Source: Alphaproteobacteria bacterium (GTDB lineage Bacteria; Pseudomonadota; Alphaproteobacteria; DSM-16000; Inquilinaceae). Taken from it: a stretch of DNA of 44,266 nucleotides. The stretch lies in the NCBI GenBank assembly GCA_028277405.1, contig JANQGH010000041.1, forward strand, positions 1-44,266. The letters are read 5' to 3'. Below are positions 34,236 to 42,287 of this stretch, piece by piece (the stretch's first letter is position 1; every line of letters starts with the position of its first letter). The notes under the pieces were generated by a model. It saw only the letters and a program-made list of their open reading frames with translations, did no database searches and was not told where the DNA came from. A program made the translations under genes and the position numbers.

Positions 34236-35045
34236 TTAAGCCCCCAACTCCTCACGCGGTATGCGCTGGACGATGGTGGCGTTGGCGAGCTTTGCCGTTT
34301 CCGGCTCCTCGGCCGTCAGGGCCTGCCAGCGGGTCAGCAGCGCGCGCATGACCCGCGTCATGTGCCGCTGCATGGCGCGCCGCGCGGCCTCGGCCGAGTG
34401 CGAGCGGAAGGCATCGACGATCAGACGGTGCTCGTCGACCGCCTTCAGGCGGATCTCGGCCGGCGCCACCTGCTCATGCAGGCGCAGCGACAAGGGGGCC
34501 GTCGAGCGCTGCTCCCAGAAGTATTTCACGATGTCGACCAGCGCGCTGTTCTGGGTCTCGGCGGCGATGGTCTCGTGAAAGCGGCGGTCGCCGACATAGG
34601 AGGTGTAGTCCGCCGCATTCTCCTCGACCATCAGCGCGATGCAGTCTTCCAGCCGGGCGATTGTCCGTTCGGAGATCTGGGGGGCGACCAGGGCGGCGAT
34701 TTCGCCCTCGACGATGCGCCGTGCCTCCAGGATCTCGAACGGGCCCGGGCCGGTAACAGGCTGCACGCCCGAACGCGCCGGGGGCGACGCCTTGACGAAG
34801 ATGCCCGCACCCGGCCTGATTTCGATCAGGTCCATGATTTCCAGCGCGATCAGGGCTTCGCGGATCGTGGGCCGGCTGACGCCGAACTGGACGGCCAGTT
34901 CGCGTTCCGGCGGCAGGCGCGAGCCGGCGGCAAGCCGGCCGGCATCGATCTCTTCGGAGATCTTGTCGGCCACCTGCTGATACCGCCGGGGCGTCAGGAT
35001 CGCTTCGAAGCGGGGGGTGCTCGGGTCATCCATGCCGCTGCTCAT
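34236..35045 (-). CDS. GntR-family regulator, FadR subfamily
   Basis: A 269-residue regulator with an N-terminal winged helix (YQQVADKISEEIDAGRLAAG, then LPPERELAVQFGVSRPTIREAL, about 22-62) and an all-helical FCD effector domain (EARRIVEGEIAALVAP through FHETIAAETQN to EHRLIVDAF), whose Asp/His residues usually bind a metal and a carboxylate ligand. I chose MSSGMDDPS because GGAGAGG precedes it; a TTG eight codons upstream overlaps the stop of the dehydrogenase gene. Last gene of the enolase-superfamily operon. The FadR-type sites in the divergent region (38507-38525, 38680-38698) are its likely targets. Ligand probably a sugar acid. Confidence 0.93.
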   Translation of the reverse strand: MSSGMDDPSTPRFEAILTPRRYQQVADKISEEIDAGRLAAGSRLPPERELAVQFGVSRPTIREALIALEIMDLIEIRPGAGIFVKASPPARSGVQPVTGPGPFEILEARRIVEGEIAALVAPQISERTIARLEDCIALMVEENAADYTSYVGDRRFHETIAAETQNSALVDIVKYFWEQRSTAPLSLRLHEQVAPAEIRLKAVDEHRLIVDAFRSHSAEAARRAMQRHMTRVMRALLTRWQALTAEEPETAKLANATIVQRIPREELGA

Positions 35046-35065
35046 GCCTCTCCGTAACCTCGCCG

Positions 35066-36034
35066 TCAAGAAACGCTTGACCGGGCCTGAACCGCGGTCG
35101 GGTTGACGATGTTGGCCGGCACCCGGCCCCCCAAGGTATCGCCAATCGCCTCGACCGCCTGCCGGCTCATCGAGGCGAACGCCTCCTTGGTCATGGCCGC
35201 CACATGGGGGGTCAACACGACGTCGTCGCGGCCCAGCAGCGGGTTGCCGGCCGCCGGCGGGCCGTCGAACACGTCGATGCCGGCGCCCGCCAGCCGGCCA
35301 CTATCGAGCGCCGCGATCAGGGCAGAATGGTCGACTAACGCGGCACGCGCGGTGTTAATGAGATAGGCGCCGTCCCGCATCTGTGTGAGGGCGTTGGCAT
35401 TGATCATCCCCGCCGTTTGAGAGGTCAGTGGAACGTGAAGCGAGACGATATCCGAGGCAGCCAGCAACGCATCAAGGGACTCGGCGAGAACGACGCCCGT
35501 GTCCGCGACCTCGCTTGGGCGACGCGCGAGGACGGCCACCTGTAGCCCGAAGCCGCCTTGCGCGATCCTGGCCACAGCCCGCCCAATACGGCCATAGCCG
35601 ACAATGCCGAGCGTGCGGCCGGCCAGCGTGTGGCCCAGCAAGTGTTCCCGGTCCTGAAAACGTCCGTCGCGGACCGCCCGATCGCCCACCGTAACACGCC
35701 GGAGCAGCGCCAGGATCAGAGCGAAGACATGCTCGGCCACCGCCTGGCTGTTGCCGTCCGGCGTAATCGCGACCGCGATGCCGCGCCCCGTCGCCGCCTG
35801 CACGTCGATACTGTCGGTCCCGACGCCGATCCTGGCGATCACCCGAAGCCGCCGGGCCCGGCTGAGCAGGTCCGCATCGACCGGAGCATTGCGTACGATC
35901 AGGGCATCCGCGCTGCCGATCTCATCGCGCCACCACGCATGATTGATGACGGTCCATCGGCGCCGAAGGTCCGCCATCGCGACAGGATCGATCGGCTGGG
36001 CGACGATGATTGTGGCGCGGTCCGTCACCGACAC
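35066..36034 (-). CDS. D-isomer-specific 2-hydroxyacid dehydrogenase
   Basis: A 322-residue NAD(P)-dependent dehydrogenase. N-terminal substrate domain with VIARIGVGTDSID (about 65-77), Rossmann motif GYGRIGRAVARIAQ (about 145-158), catalytic Arg in INTARAALVDHSAL (about 226-239), Glu/Asp region GAGIDVFDGPP, and the catalytic His in LTPHVAAMTKEA (about 281). Reduces 2-keto acids to D-2-hydroxy acids or the reverse. GTG start immediately follows the stop of the enolase-superfamily gene. In this operon it may act on the 2-keto-3-deoxy acid made by the dehydratase(s), or on the hydroxy acid that is imported; this is inference. Confidence 0.93.
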   Translation of the reverse strand: MSVTDRATIIVAQPIDPVAMADLRRRWTVINHAWWRDEIGSADALIVRNAPVDADLLSRARRLRVIARIGVGTDSIDVQAATGRGIAVAITPDGNSQAVAEHVFALILALLRRVTVGDRAVRDGRFQDREHLLGHTLAGRTLGIVGYGRIGRAVARIAQGGFGLQVAVLARRPSEVADTGVVLAESLDALLAASDIVSLHVPLTSQTAGMINANALTQMRDGAYLINTARAALVDHSALIAALDSGRLAGAGIDVFDGPPAAGNPLLGRDDVVLTPHVAAMTKEAFASMSRQAVEAIGDTLGGRVPANIVNPTAVQARSSVS

Positions 36035-37237
36035 TCACCCCGCGTTTTGGGCGCCGGGCAACGCGGCAAAGCCATCCAGCGCCGCCTCGTCGACCGCGAC
36101 GCCAAGCCCCGGCAGATCTGGCGTCTCGACGTAACCGTCTCGGATACCAAGCGGCGCGGTGATCGCGGCCTCGCTAAAGCTATTGTCGCGGATGCCGGCG
36201 GCCTCGAAGAAATAGGCGACGGGGCTGGCCGACATGACGTGCAGGGTGGCGGCGTAATTGAGATTGGTGTGGCTGGTATGGGGAGCGAAGCGCAGACGGT
36301 GAAGCGTCGCCAGATCGCTGATCTTCTTCAACTCGCTGATACCGCCGGTCTTGCTGGCGTCGCCCTGGACCACGTCGATACAGCGACGACCCAGAAGCTC
36401 TCGCATATCGTCGCGCCCGTAGTGGTTTTCCCCGGCCGCGATCGGCACCTTGCTGCGCCGGCGCAGCTCCGCCAGCGCATCGAGTTCGCGGCGGGGAAAC
36501 GGCTCCTCCAGCCAGGCGACGTCGAGCTCCTCCAAGGCCGGCAGCAGACGAAGCAGATCCACCCAGTCATAGGCCGTGTTCACGTCGACCATGATGGCGA
36601 AGTCCGGCCCGAAATCCTCGCGGATGCGGCGCACCCGGGCAATGTCGCGCTCGGCCGTGTCGCCGAGGCGCAGCTTGGCCGCCTTGAAGCCAAAGCGCTG
36701 GACATAGCCGGCCAGTTCGTCCGACAGCGCCGACGGCTCCTGATAGCCCAGCGTGATGCCGCCGGCGTAAGCCGGGAACCGCTTGGGCGCGGCGCCCAAC
36801 AGTCGACAGACCGGCAGGCCCAGCGCCTTGCCCGTCAGGTCCCACAGCGCCATGTCGAGACCGCTGAGCGCGATATAGACCCCCTCGCCCATGCCATGGC
36901 TGCGGATCTGATAACGATAGACCCTGTGCCAGAGATCCTCGATCAGGGTCGGATCGCAGCCGAGGGCGATTTCGCGCAGGCTGGTATTGACCAGTTCAGC
37001 CACCGTCGTCGGCGACAGTGCGTGATGGGCCTCGCCAAAGCCGACCAGGCCGTTATCCGCCTCGACCCGCACGATCACCGCATCGCGCTTGATCGCCCGC
37101 CCGATGCCAAAGCGCACGCCTTGGCCATCCAGCCGGTGCGATATGGTCCGGGCCCGGACATCGACGATCTTCAGAGCGGCCGGCGTCACAAGCCGGCTGG
37201 CCGAAGCGCCCGGGTCGCTGACACTCACCTCGGTCAT
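36035..37237 (-). CDS. Enolase-superfamily (mandelate racemase subgroup) dehydratase or racemase, complete metal site
   Basis: A 400-residue MR/MLE-family enzyme. Capping domain at the N-terminus, then the barrel with KAAKLRLG (about 187-194), metal ligands in VDVNTAYDW (Asp), WLEEPF (Glu) and AAGENHY (Glu), the Asp of QGDASKTGGIS and the His of APHTSH. This Lys plus Asp-His dyad set is that of acid-sugar dehydratases and mandelate racemase. It abstracts the proton alpha to a carboxylate. Substrate unknown, probably a sugar acid given the transporter and FadR-type regulator nearby. It starts 7 bases after the partner enolase-superfamily gene. Confidence 0.93.
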   Translation of the reverse strand: MTEVSVSDPGASASRLVTPAALKIVDVRARTISHRLDGQGVRFGIGRAIKRDAVIVRVEADNGLVGFGEAHHALSPTTVAELVNTSLREIALGCDPTLIEDLWHRVYRYQIRSHGMGEGVYIALSGLDMALWDLTGKALGLPVCRLLGAAPKRFPAYAGGITLGYQEPSALSDELAGYVQRFGFKAAKLRLGDTAERDIARVRRIREDFGPDFAIMVDVNTAYDWVDLLRLLPALEELDVAWLEEPFPRRELDALAELRRRSKVPIAAGENHYGRDDMRELLGRRCIDVVQGDASKTGGISELKKISDLATLHRLRFAPHTSHTNLNYAATLHVMSASPVAYFFEAAGIRDNSFSEAAITAPLGIRDGYVETPDLPGLGVAVDEAALDGFAALPGAQNAG

Positions 37238-37244
37238 CAGATGC

Positions 37245-38435
37245 CTACTGCGCTGCGGCCGAGATCGGCGCGGCGTAAAGCTGGCGCCCGCGCGCGGACG
37301 AACGCGACGGCAGACCCTCGATGAAGCTCAACTCCGCGACCACATCCATGTCCAAGTCGGTGCCCAGACCCGGCCCGTCCGGCAACAGCAGGTCGCCATT
37401 CTCGACCTTGATCGGATTGGTCAGCATCGTCTCGCGCATCGGGTTGGGCGTCGTCGGCTCCCATTCCAGATAGTTGCGGACATTCGCTGGAATGGCGGCC
37501 GAGAAGTGCAGATTGGCCATCTGGCCGAGCCCCGCCAGCGTGTGCGGCGCCACCTGGATGTTCTGCGCACTGGCCATATGAGCGATCTGGATCGCCGGCG
37601 TGATGCCGCCGCACTTCACCACGTCGGGCTGGATGTAGTGGACGCCGCCAAGCTCCAAGAGATTGCGAAAACCCATGGCCGTGAAGATGTTGCCGCCCGA
37701 CGCGATCGGGGTCAGGTCCAGCTTGGCCAGCTTGGCGAGGTCGGCCTGATGCCAGGCGATGGTATAGTCGAACGGGTCCTCGACCCAGTAGACGTCGTAC
37801 GGCTCCAGCCGGCGGCAGATCCGTACCGCCTCGGGCCAGGAATAGCGGGCGTTGATGTCGATCGAAATGTCGACGCCGCTGCCCACCGCCTCGCGGACCG
37901 CTTTGACCGCCGCGACATCGCGTTCCAGCCCGGCACCCCCGCGCAGCTTCAGGCTGCGAAAGCCCTGATCGGTCCACTTGACCGCCTCGTCGACCAGCAA
38001 ACCGATGTCCTGAACGCCCAGCGTCATGCAGCCGACATAGGCCGGCACCTTTGCCGTACCGCCACCGCCCAGCAGCTTGTAGAGCGGCTGGTTGGAGACC
38101 TTGCCCAGAATGTCCCAAAGCGCCGTGTCGATGCCCGACATGGCCAGCACGGCAGCGGAGCCCAGATGCACCGTCACGGCAAACATGCGCTCCCACAGCG
38201 CCTGAATTTCCAAGGGATCTGCGCCGACCACCAAGGGCTTCAGATCGTTCAGGATCAACGCCTTGATCGTCTTGGCCGCGTAACCGTGATAGGAGACACC
38301 GATGCCGGTGACACCTTCATCGGTGTGCACGAAGACCAGCACCTCGTCCTTCTTCGTGGTCGTGCCCATGCCGTTGGTCCAAACCACCGGCAGCTTGTAG
38401 GACACGAGGTGAACCGAGACATCCGTGATCTTCAT
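37245..38435 (-). CDS. Enolase-superfamily protein lacking the third metal ligand
   Basis: A 396-residue MR/MLE-family protein: N-terminal capping domain (MKITDVSVHLVSYKLP), barrel Lys in FRSLKLRGG, metal ligands Asp193 (SIDINARYSW) and Glu219 (WVEDPF), QPDVVKCGGIT and the His of APHTLAG. The third ligand position reads IASGGNIFT, with Gly248 where the family has Glu (AxGEN). I start at MKITDV because GAGGG lies 8 bases ahead and because the promoter -10 covers the more upstream ATG. First gene of the operon with a second enolase-superfamily gene, a hydroxyacid dehydrogenase and a GntR regulator. Confidence 0.9.
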   Translation of the reverse strand: MKITDVSVHLVSYKLPVVWTNGMGTTTKKDEVLVFVHTDEGVTGIGVSYHGYAAKTIKALILNDLKPLVVGADPLEIQALWERMFAVTVHLGSAAVLAMSGIDTALWDILGKVSNQPLYKLLGGGGTAKVPAYVGCMTLGVQDIGLLVDEAVKWTDQGFRSLKLRGGAGLERDVAAVKAVREAVGSGVDISIDINARYSWPEAVRICRRLEPYDVYWVEDPFDYTIAWHQADLAKLAKLDLTPIASGGNIFTAMGFRNLLELGGVHYIQPDVVKCGGITPAIQIAHMASAQNIQVAPHTLAGLGQMANLHFSAAIPANVRNYLEWEPTTPNPMRETMLTNPIKVENGDLLLPDGPGLGTDLDMDVVAELSFIEGLPSRSSARGRQLYAAPISAAAQ

Positions 38436-38484
38436 GAAGGCCCTCATTGGCGCGTGTTGGCGACTGATCGTCGATACCGCGTTC

Positions 38485-38512
38485 AGCATACCGCGCGCGT
38501 TCGAAGGGTCAA
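38485..38512 (-). promoter_or_regulatory. Candidate promoter of the enolase-superfamily operon
   Basis: On the minus strand TTGACC (38507-38512) and TATGCT (38485-38490) are 16 bases apart. The -35 shares bases with the FadR-type operator at 38507-38525. The expected start site is about 40-45 bases before the chosen ATG. Confidence 0.58.
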
Positions 38513-38525
38513 GTGGTCAGGCCAA
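38507..38525 (-). promoter_or_regulatory. FadR-type operator B1
   Basis: GGTCAAGTGGTCAGGCCAA on the plus strand. The core TGGTCAGGCCA (38514-38524) has the TGG-N5-CCA geometry of FadR-subfamily GntR sites. Read with its promoter it is TTGGCC-TG-ACCACTTGACC and merges into the -35 box. One mismatch to operator B2. Confidence 0.65.
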
Positions 38526-38638
38526 AATGTAGCCGGCCGAAGCGTTGTCGGGCGAGATTGACGTCATTCGTCCTGCCTTAGAAAACTGATAACTAATAAT
38601 TAATTTAACTGTATGCACTGGTCAAAGCCGAAGGTTCT

Positions 38639-38657
38639 GACGAATTCTGAATTCATC
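38639..38657. promoter_or_regulatory. ATGAATTC-type palindrome in the divergent region
   Basis: GACGAATTC-T-GAATTCATC: arms GAYGAATTC with 8 of 9 positions paired around a single central T. Half-sites equal those of operators A1-A3, but with one extra central base, so it may bind the same or a related regulator, or none. Confidence 0.42.
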
Positions 38658-38679
38658 AAACATCGTCGAAAGCCGTATA

Positions 38680-38698
38680 TTGGCCTTACCACTTGACC
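38680..38698 (+). promoter_or_regulatory. FadR-type operator B2
   Basis: TTGGCCTTACCACTTGACC on the plus strand, identical to operator B1 (on its own promoter strand) except for one base. Core TGGCCTTACCA at 38681-38691. The last six bases TTGACC are the -35 of the ABC importer promoter. Confidence 0.65.
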
Positions 38699-38722
38699 GA
38701 ATGTGGCCTTGGATGTTTTGAT
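38693..38722 (+). promoter_or_regulatory. Candidate promoter of the ABC importer operon
   Basis: TTGACC (38693-38698) and TTTGAT (38717-38722) with an 18-base spacer. The start codon is about 70 bases after the expected start site. The -10 is weaker than that of the divergent promoter. Confidence 0.45.
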
Positions 38723-38797
38723 TGCGGTGAAGGCCCGCGACCATCGGTGCAGCGGCGCGGGCCCAACGATCAGCACCTTGGAGGGAGGACCAGATCA

Positions 38798-40351
38798 ATG
38801 ACATCGCGCAGAACATCTTGGCTTACGGCATGCGCCCTGGGCGCGCTGTTGGCCACCACCCCGGCCCTGGCCGCCGACAATCACGGCGGTGAGCTGACCG
38901 TCGCCATCACGGGCGAGACCATCGACACCTTCGATCCTCTGTTCGGCAGCCGGCCAACGACCGAAGGCGCCTACATGAACCTTTTCTACGACACGTTGGT
39001 CAGGCTGAACCGCGACGGCACCTATTCGCCGGCCTTGGCGGAGTCCTTCGAGGTCGACGCCGAGACCGGAAGCATGCGCTTCAGCTTGCGGGACGGCGTC
39101 ACCTTCCATGACGGCACCCCTTTCGATGCGGAGGCCGCGGCCTACAATCTGCGCCGGGCCGCCGATCCGGACGCCGGCGGGCGCTGGGTCGACGCGCTGG
39201 CGCCGATCTCGGAAATCTCCGTGGTCGGACCGATGGACCTGGAGGTGACCCTGGAAAACCCATCGCCCTTCGTCCTGTTCACGCTCGCCTCCAGCGCCGG
39301 CATGATGGTGTCGCCGACCTTCATCGAAAACGAAGGGGCGGAGGCCTTGGGCCGCCGGGCCGTGGGCACCGGGCCGTTCGTGTTTGACGACATCCAGGAC
39401 GGTGTCGGGGTCGACGCCAGCCGCAACCCGGACTATTGGGAGACGGACGCCGACGGCGACCCCCTGCCCTATCTGGATGCGGTGACCGTGCGCTTCATCC
39501 CGCAATCGTCGGTCGCCCTGTTGGAACTGAGGGCCGGCGGTGTGGCGGCCATCCAGGATGTCTCGCCGAACGACTTCGCGGTGGTCGACAATGAAGACGG
39601 CATCCATCTGATCGACACGGGCAAGGGCGCCGCCTCACACATCAATTTCAACCACAGCCAGCCCCCATTCAACGATGTGCTGATCCGGCGCGCCGTACAG
39701 CATGCCATCGATCGGGCGGCCACCTGCGAGGCGGTGCTGGGCGCCTATTGCGCGGTGGTGCCGGGGCTGTTGGGCACGGCGGAGTGGGCCTACACCGACA
39801 ATCTGGACGTGCCCGGCTACGATCCCGAGCAGTCTTGCGCCCTGCTCGCCGAGGCCGGCGTCGAAACGCCGTTCCCGGTCGATCTGATGATCATCAGGCG
39901 CGAGCCGGACACGCAGATCGCCGAGATCCTGCAGGCGCAGCTGAACATGGCCTGCTTCGATGCCACCATCGCCGTGCAGGAGCGCACCACGGTCGTCGAC
40001 GCCATGGTCAACCTGCAGCACCAGTTCGCGCTTGGCCAATACTCCACCTCGCTGGACCCTCATGGCACGATCGGTGCGGCCTACGGCACCGGCGGCTCGC
40101 GCAACAGGTCGGGCATCTCGTACGAAGACACCGATGCGCTGATCGCCGACGCGGTTGCGACGGTGGATCGCGACGCGCGGTTCGACATGTATGAAGAGAT
40201 CCAACAACAGGCCATCGATCGGGTATATTTCGGCAGCCTGTTCTGGCGACCGCGGCCGAGCGCGGCGTCCGGCCAGATCGGCAACGTCGAAGCGCTGCCC
40301 CTGGCCGCGGACGGCAACTGGCGGATCGGGAACTGGTGGCTGGCCGACTGA
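38798..40351 (+). CDS. Dipeptide-type ABC importer, periplasmic substrate-binding protein (SBP_bac_5)
   Basis: A 517-residue family 5 binding protein. Sec signal peptide MTSRRTSWLTACALGALLATTPALAA, cleavage likely after ALA. Mature protein with GGELTVAITGETIDTFDPLF, MRFSLRDGVTFHDGTPFDAEAAAYNLRR (about 90-117; split in meaning only), AVGTGPFVFDD, SRNPDYWE and the C-terminal YFGSLFWRPRPSAASGQIGN. Such receptors bind peptides, but many alphaproteobacterial ones bind oligosaccharides, opines or sugar acids. The divergent sugar-acid-like operon favours the latter. Ribosome site GGAGGGAGG lies 10 bases ahead. A stable hairpin follows the gene before the permeases. Confidence 0.95.
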   Translation: MTSRRTSWLTACALGALLATTPALAADNHGGELTVAITGETIDTFDPLFGSRPTTEGAYMNLFYDTLVRLNRDGTYSPALAESFEVDAETGSMRFSLRDGVTFHDGTPFDAEAAAYNLRRAADPDAGGRWVDALAPISEISVVGPMDLEVTLENPSPFVLFTLASSAGMMVSPTFIENEGAEALGRRAVGTGPFVFDDIQDGVGVDASRNPDYWETDADGDPLPYLDAVTVRFIPQSSVALLELRAGGVAAIQDVSPNDFAVVDNEDGIHLIDTGKGAASHINFNHSQPPFNDVLIRRAVQHAIDRAATCEAVLGAYCAVVPGLLGTAEWAYTDNLDVPGYDPEQSCALLAEAGVETPFPVDLMIIRREPDTQIAEILQAQLNMACFDATIAVQERTTVVDAMVNLQHQFALGQYSTSLDPHGTIGAAYGTGGSRNRSGISYEDTDALIADAVATVDRDARFDMYEEIQQQAIDRVYFGSLFWRPRPSAASGQIGNVEALPLAADGNWRIGNWWLAD

Positions 40352-40382
40352 CCGCCTACTGAGTCCGGAACCGTCGGAGTCA

Positions 40383-40406
40383 GGGTGCCGCTCCTGAGCG
40401 GTGCCC
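40383..40406 (+). promoter_or_regulatory. Intercistronic hairpin between binding-protein and permease genes
   Basis: GGGTGCCGCTC-CT-GAGCGGTGCCC can fold into an 11-bp stem including two G-U pairs. No T-run follows. Such hairpins behind binding-protein genes often protect the upstream mRNA and thereby raise binding protein over permease. Confidence 0.5.
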
Positions 40407-40455
40407 GGTCCCGGCCGGATCCGATCCTGGCAAGGGATGCCGATCGCGGAGTGTA

Positions 40456-41397
40456 ATGGTACCGTTCATCATTCGCCGGCTCATGGAGATGGTCCCCGTG
40501 GTCATTGTCATGAGCCTGGTGATCTTCTTCATCACGGCGATCCTGCCCGGTGACGTCACCACCGCCATCCTCGGCGAGGACGCGACCGCCGAACAGCGCG
40601 CCCAGACGCGCGAACGGCTGGGCCTCGACGATCCGCTGCCGGTGCAATATCTGCGCTGGCTGGCCAGCGCCGCGACCGGGGACCTGGGCCATTCGCTGCG
40701 CAGCAACGAGCCCGTTTTCGACATCATTCTGCAGCGCGCGCCGGTCACGATCGAACTGGCCATCCTGTCAATCCTGGTGGCGCTGGCGATCGGCATCCCG
40801 ACCGGCGTCTACGCCGCGATGCACCGCAATACGATGGCCGACGCCTCGCTGCGCACCTTGGCCCTGGCCGGCGTGGCGGTGCCGAACTTCTGGCTCGGCA
40901 TCCTGCTGATCATCCTGTTCTCGCTCTGGCTCGGCTGGCTGCCGCCCTCCGGCTATCGGCCGTTCTTTGAGGCGCCGTTGGACAGCCTGCGGCTGATGAT
41001 CCTGCCGGCCCTGACCATGGGCACGGGCCTGGCCGCCGTGATCATGCGCCAGACACGGGCCTCGCTGCTGGAGGTCATGACCCAGGATTATGTCCGCACG
41101 GCCAAGGCCAAGGGCCTGCCAAGGTCGAAGATCGTCTACAAGCACGCCCTGCGTAACGGGCTGATCCCCGTTGTCACCGTCACCGGCCTGCAGATCGGCG
41201 CGCTGATGAATGGCGCGGTGATCACCGAAGTGGTGTTCTCCCTGCCCGGGGTCGGCCGCATGGCGGCAGACGCGATCTTCACCCGCGACATTCCCCTGAT
41301 CCAGGGTGCGATCGTGGTCATCGTGCTCGCCGTGCTGCTGGTCAATCTCTTGACCGACATCGCCTACGCCTACGTAAACCCGAAGGTGCGGCCGTGA
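40456..41397 (+). CDS. Dipeptide-type ABC importer permease, DppB class
   Basis: A 313-residue inner-membrane permease with six helices. Opening MVPFIIRRLMEMVPVVIVMSLVIFF, then GLDDPLPVQYLRWL (the family GLDxPxxxQYxxW motif, about 53-66), a long first periplasmic loop, and the EAA cytoplasmic loop DYVRTAKAKGLPRSKIVYKHALRNGLIP (about 213-240), which contacts the ATPases. Forms the pore with the DppC-class protein. GTG of the next gene overlaps its stop by 4 bases. Confidence 0.96.
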   Translation: MVPFIIRRLMEMVPVVIVMSLVIFFITAILPGDVTTAILGEDATAEQRAQTRERLGLDDPLPVQYLRWLASAATGDLGHSLRSNEPVFDIILQRAPVTIELAILSILVALAIGIPTGVYAAMHRNTMADASLRTLALAGVAVPNFWLGILLIILFSLWLGWLPPSGYRPFFEAPLDSLRLMILPALTMGTGLAAVIMRQTRASLLEVMTQDYVRTAKAKGLPRSKIVYKHALRNGLIPVVTVTGLQIGALMNGAVITEVVFSLPGVGRMAADAIFTRDIPLIQGAIVVIVLAVLLVNLLTDIAYAYVNPKVRP

Positions 41398-42287
41398 CCG
41401 ATACAGCCAGCATCGAGCCGACGGCAGGCGGCCGATCGGAGGCCTGGCGCGCCTGGCGCCGGCTGATGGCCAATCCGTTCGGGCTGATCTCCGTGATTGG
41501 CCTCGGCATCCTCCTTCTGGCGGCCCTGTTCGCGCCGATCCTGGCGCCTTACGACCCGACCGCGATCAATCTGCGCGCCATCCTGCAGCCACCCTCGGCC
41601 GCGCACTGGCTGGGCACGGACGAAATTGGCCGGGACATGCTGTCCCGCCTGATCTATGCCACGCGGGTCGCGGTCCTGGTGGTGGTGATCTCGATCGGCG
41701 TTTCGATCGTGATCGGCACGCTGATCGGCATGATCTCCGGCTATGTCGGCGGCTGGGTCGACAGCGTGATCATGCGCATCACCGACGGGCTGCTGGCCTT
41801 TCCGACCTTGATCCTGGCGCTCGGCATCGTCGCGGCGCTTGGCCCCTCCCTTTGGAACGCGCTGATCGCGATCGCCATCATCAACGTGCCCAACTTCGCC
41901 AGGCTGGCGCGGGGCGAGGCGATGGTGCTGCGCAAGGCGGAGTTCGTGCAGGCCTCGCGCGCGATCGGCATGCCGACCTGGCAAATCCTGCTGGGACCCA
42001 TCCGCCGGCATCTTACCGCAACGGTGCTGGTCTATGCGACGCTGAAGGCATCCGTCGCCATTATCACAGAGGCGTCGTTGAGCTTCCTAGGGCTCGGCGC
42101 GCAACCGCCGACGCCGACCTGGGGCGGCATGATCGCCACGGGCCTGGCCCAGATGAACCGGACCTGGTGGCTCGCCTTCATCCCGGGCATGGCGCTGTTC
42201 ATCACGGTGCTGCTGCTGAATTTCTGCGGCGATGCGCTCCGTGACGCGCTCGACACCAAGCTGTCGGATCGGGAGCAGGCCTCGTGA
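41394..42287 (+). CDS. Dipeptide-type ABC importer permease, DppC class
   Basis: A 297-residue permease with the DppC N-terminal extension (WRRLMANPFGLISVIGLGILLL), the family motif HWLGTDEIGRDMLSRLIYATRVA (about 62-84), and the EAA loop EFVQASRAIGMPTWQILLGPIRRHL (about 182-206). AQPPTPTWGGMIA and the final helix NFCGDALRDALDTKL are standard. Start is GTG (GTGA overlap). Partner of the preceding permease. Confidence 0.96.
   Translation: MTDTASIEPTAGGRSEAWRAWRRLMANPFGLISVIGLGILLLAALFAPILAPYDPTAINLRAILQPPSAAHWLGTDEIGRDMLSRLIYATRVAVLVVVISIGVSIVIGTLIGMISGYVGGWVDSVIMRITDGLLAFPTLILALGIVAALGPSLWNALIAIAIINVPNFARLARGEAMVLRKAEFVQASRAIGMPTWQILLGPIRRHLTATVLVYATLKASVAIITEASLSFLGLGAQPPTPTWGGMIATGLAQMNRTWWLAFIPGMALFITVLLLNFCGDALRDALDTKLSDREQAS

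Larger units (their letters stand above)
38436..38797. promoter_or_regulatory. Divergent regulatory region between the enolase-superfamily operon and the ABC importer
   Basis: 362 bases without a gene. It contains, in order: minus-strand promoter and FadR-type operator (38485-38525), an AT-rich tract around 38580-38612, an ATGAATTC-type palindrome (38639-38657), and a plus-strand FadR-type operator and promoter (38680-38722), then a GGAGGGAGG ribosome site for the binding-protein gene. Confidence 0.75.

Noticed and set aside
35558..38561. Two long plus-strand frames (35558-37324 and 37089-38561) opposite the dehydrogenase and enolase-superfamily genes
   Set aside because: Antisense shadows; the minus-strand proteins show complete catalytic motifs.
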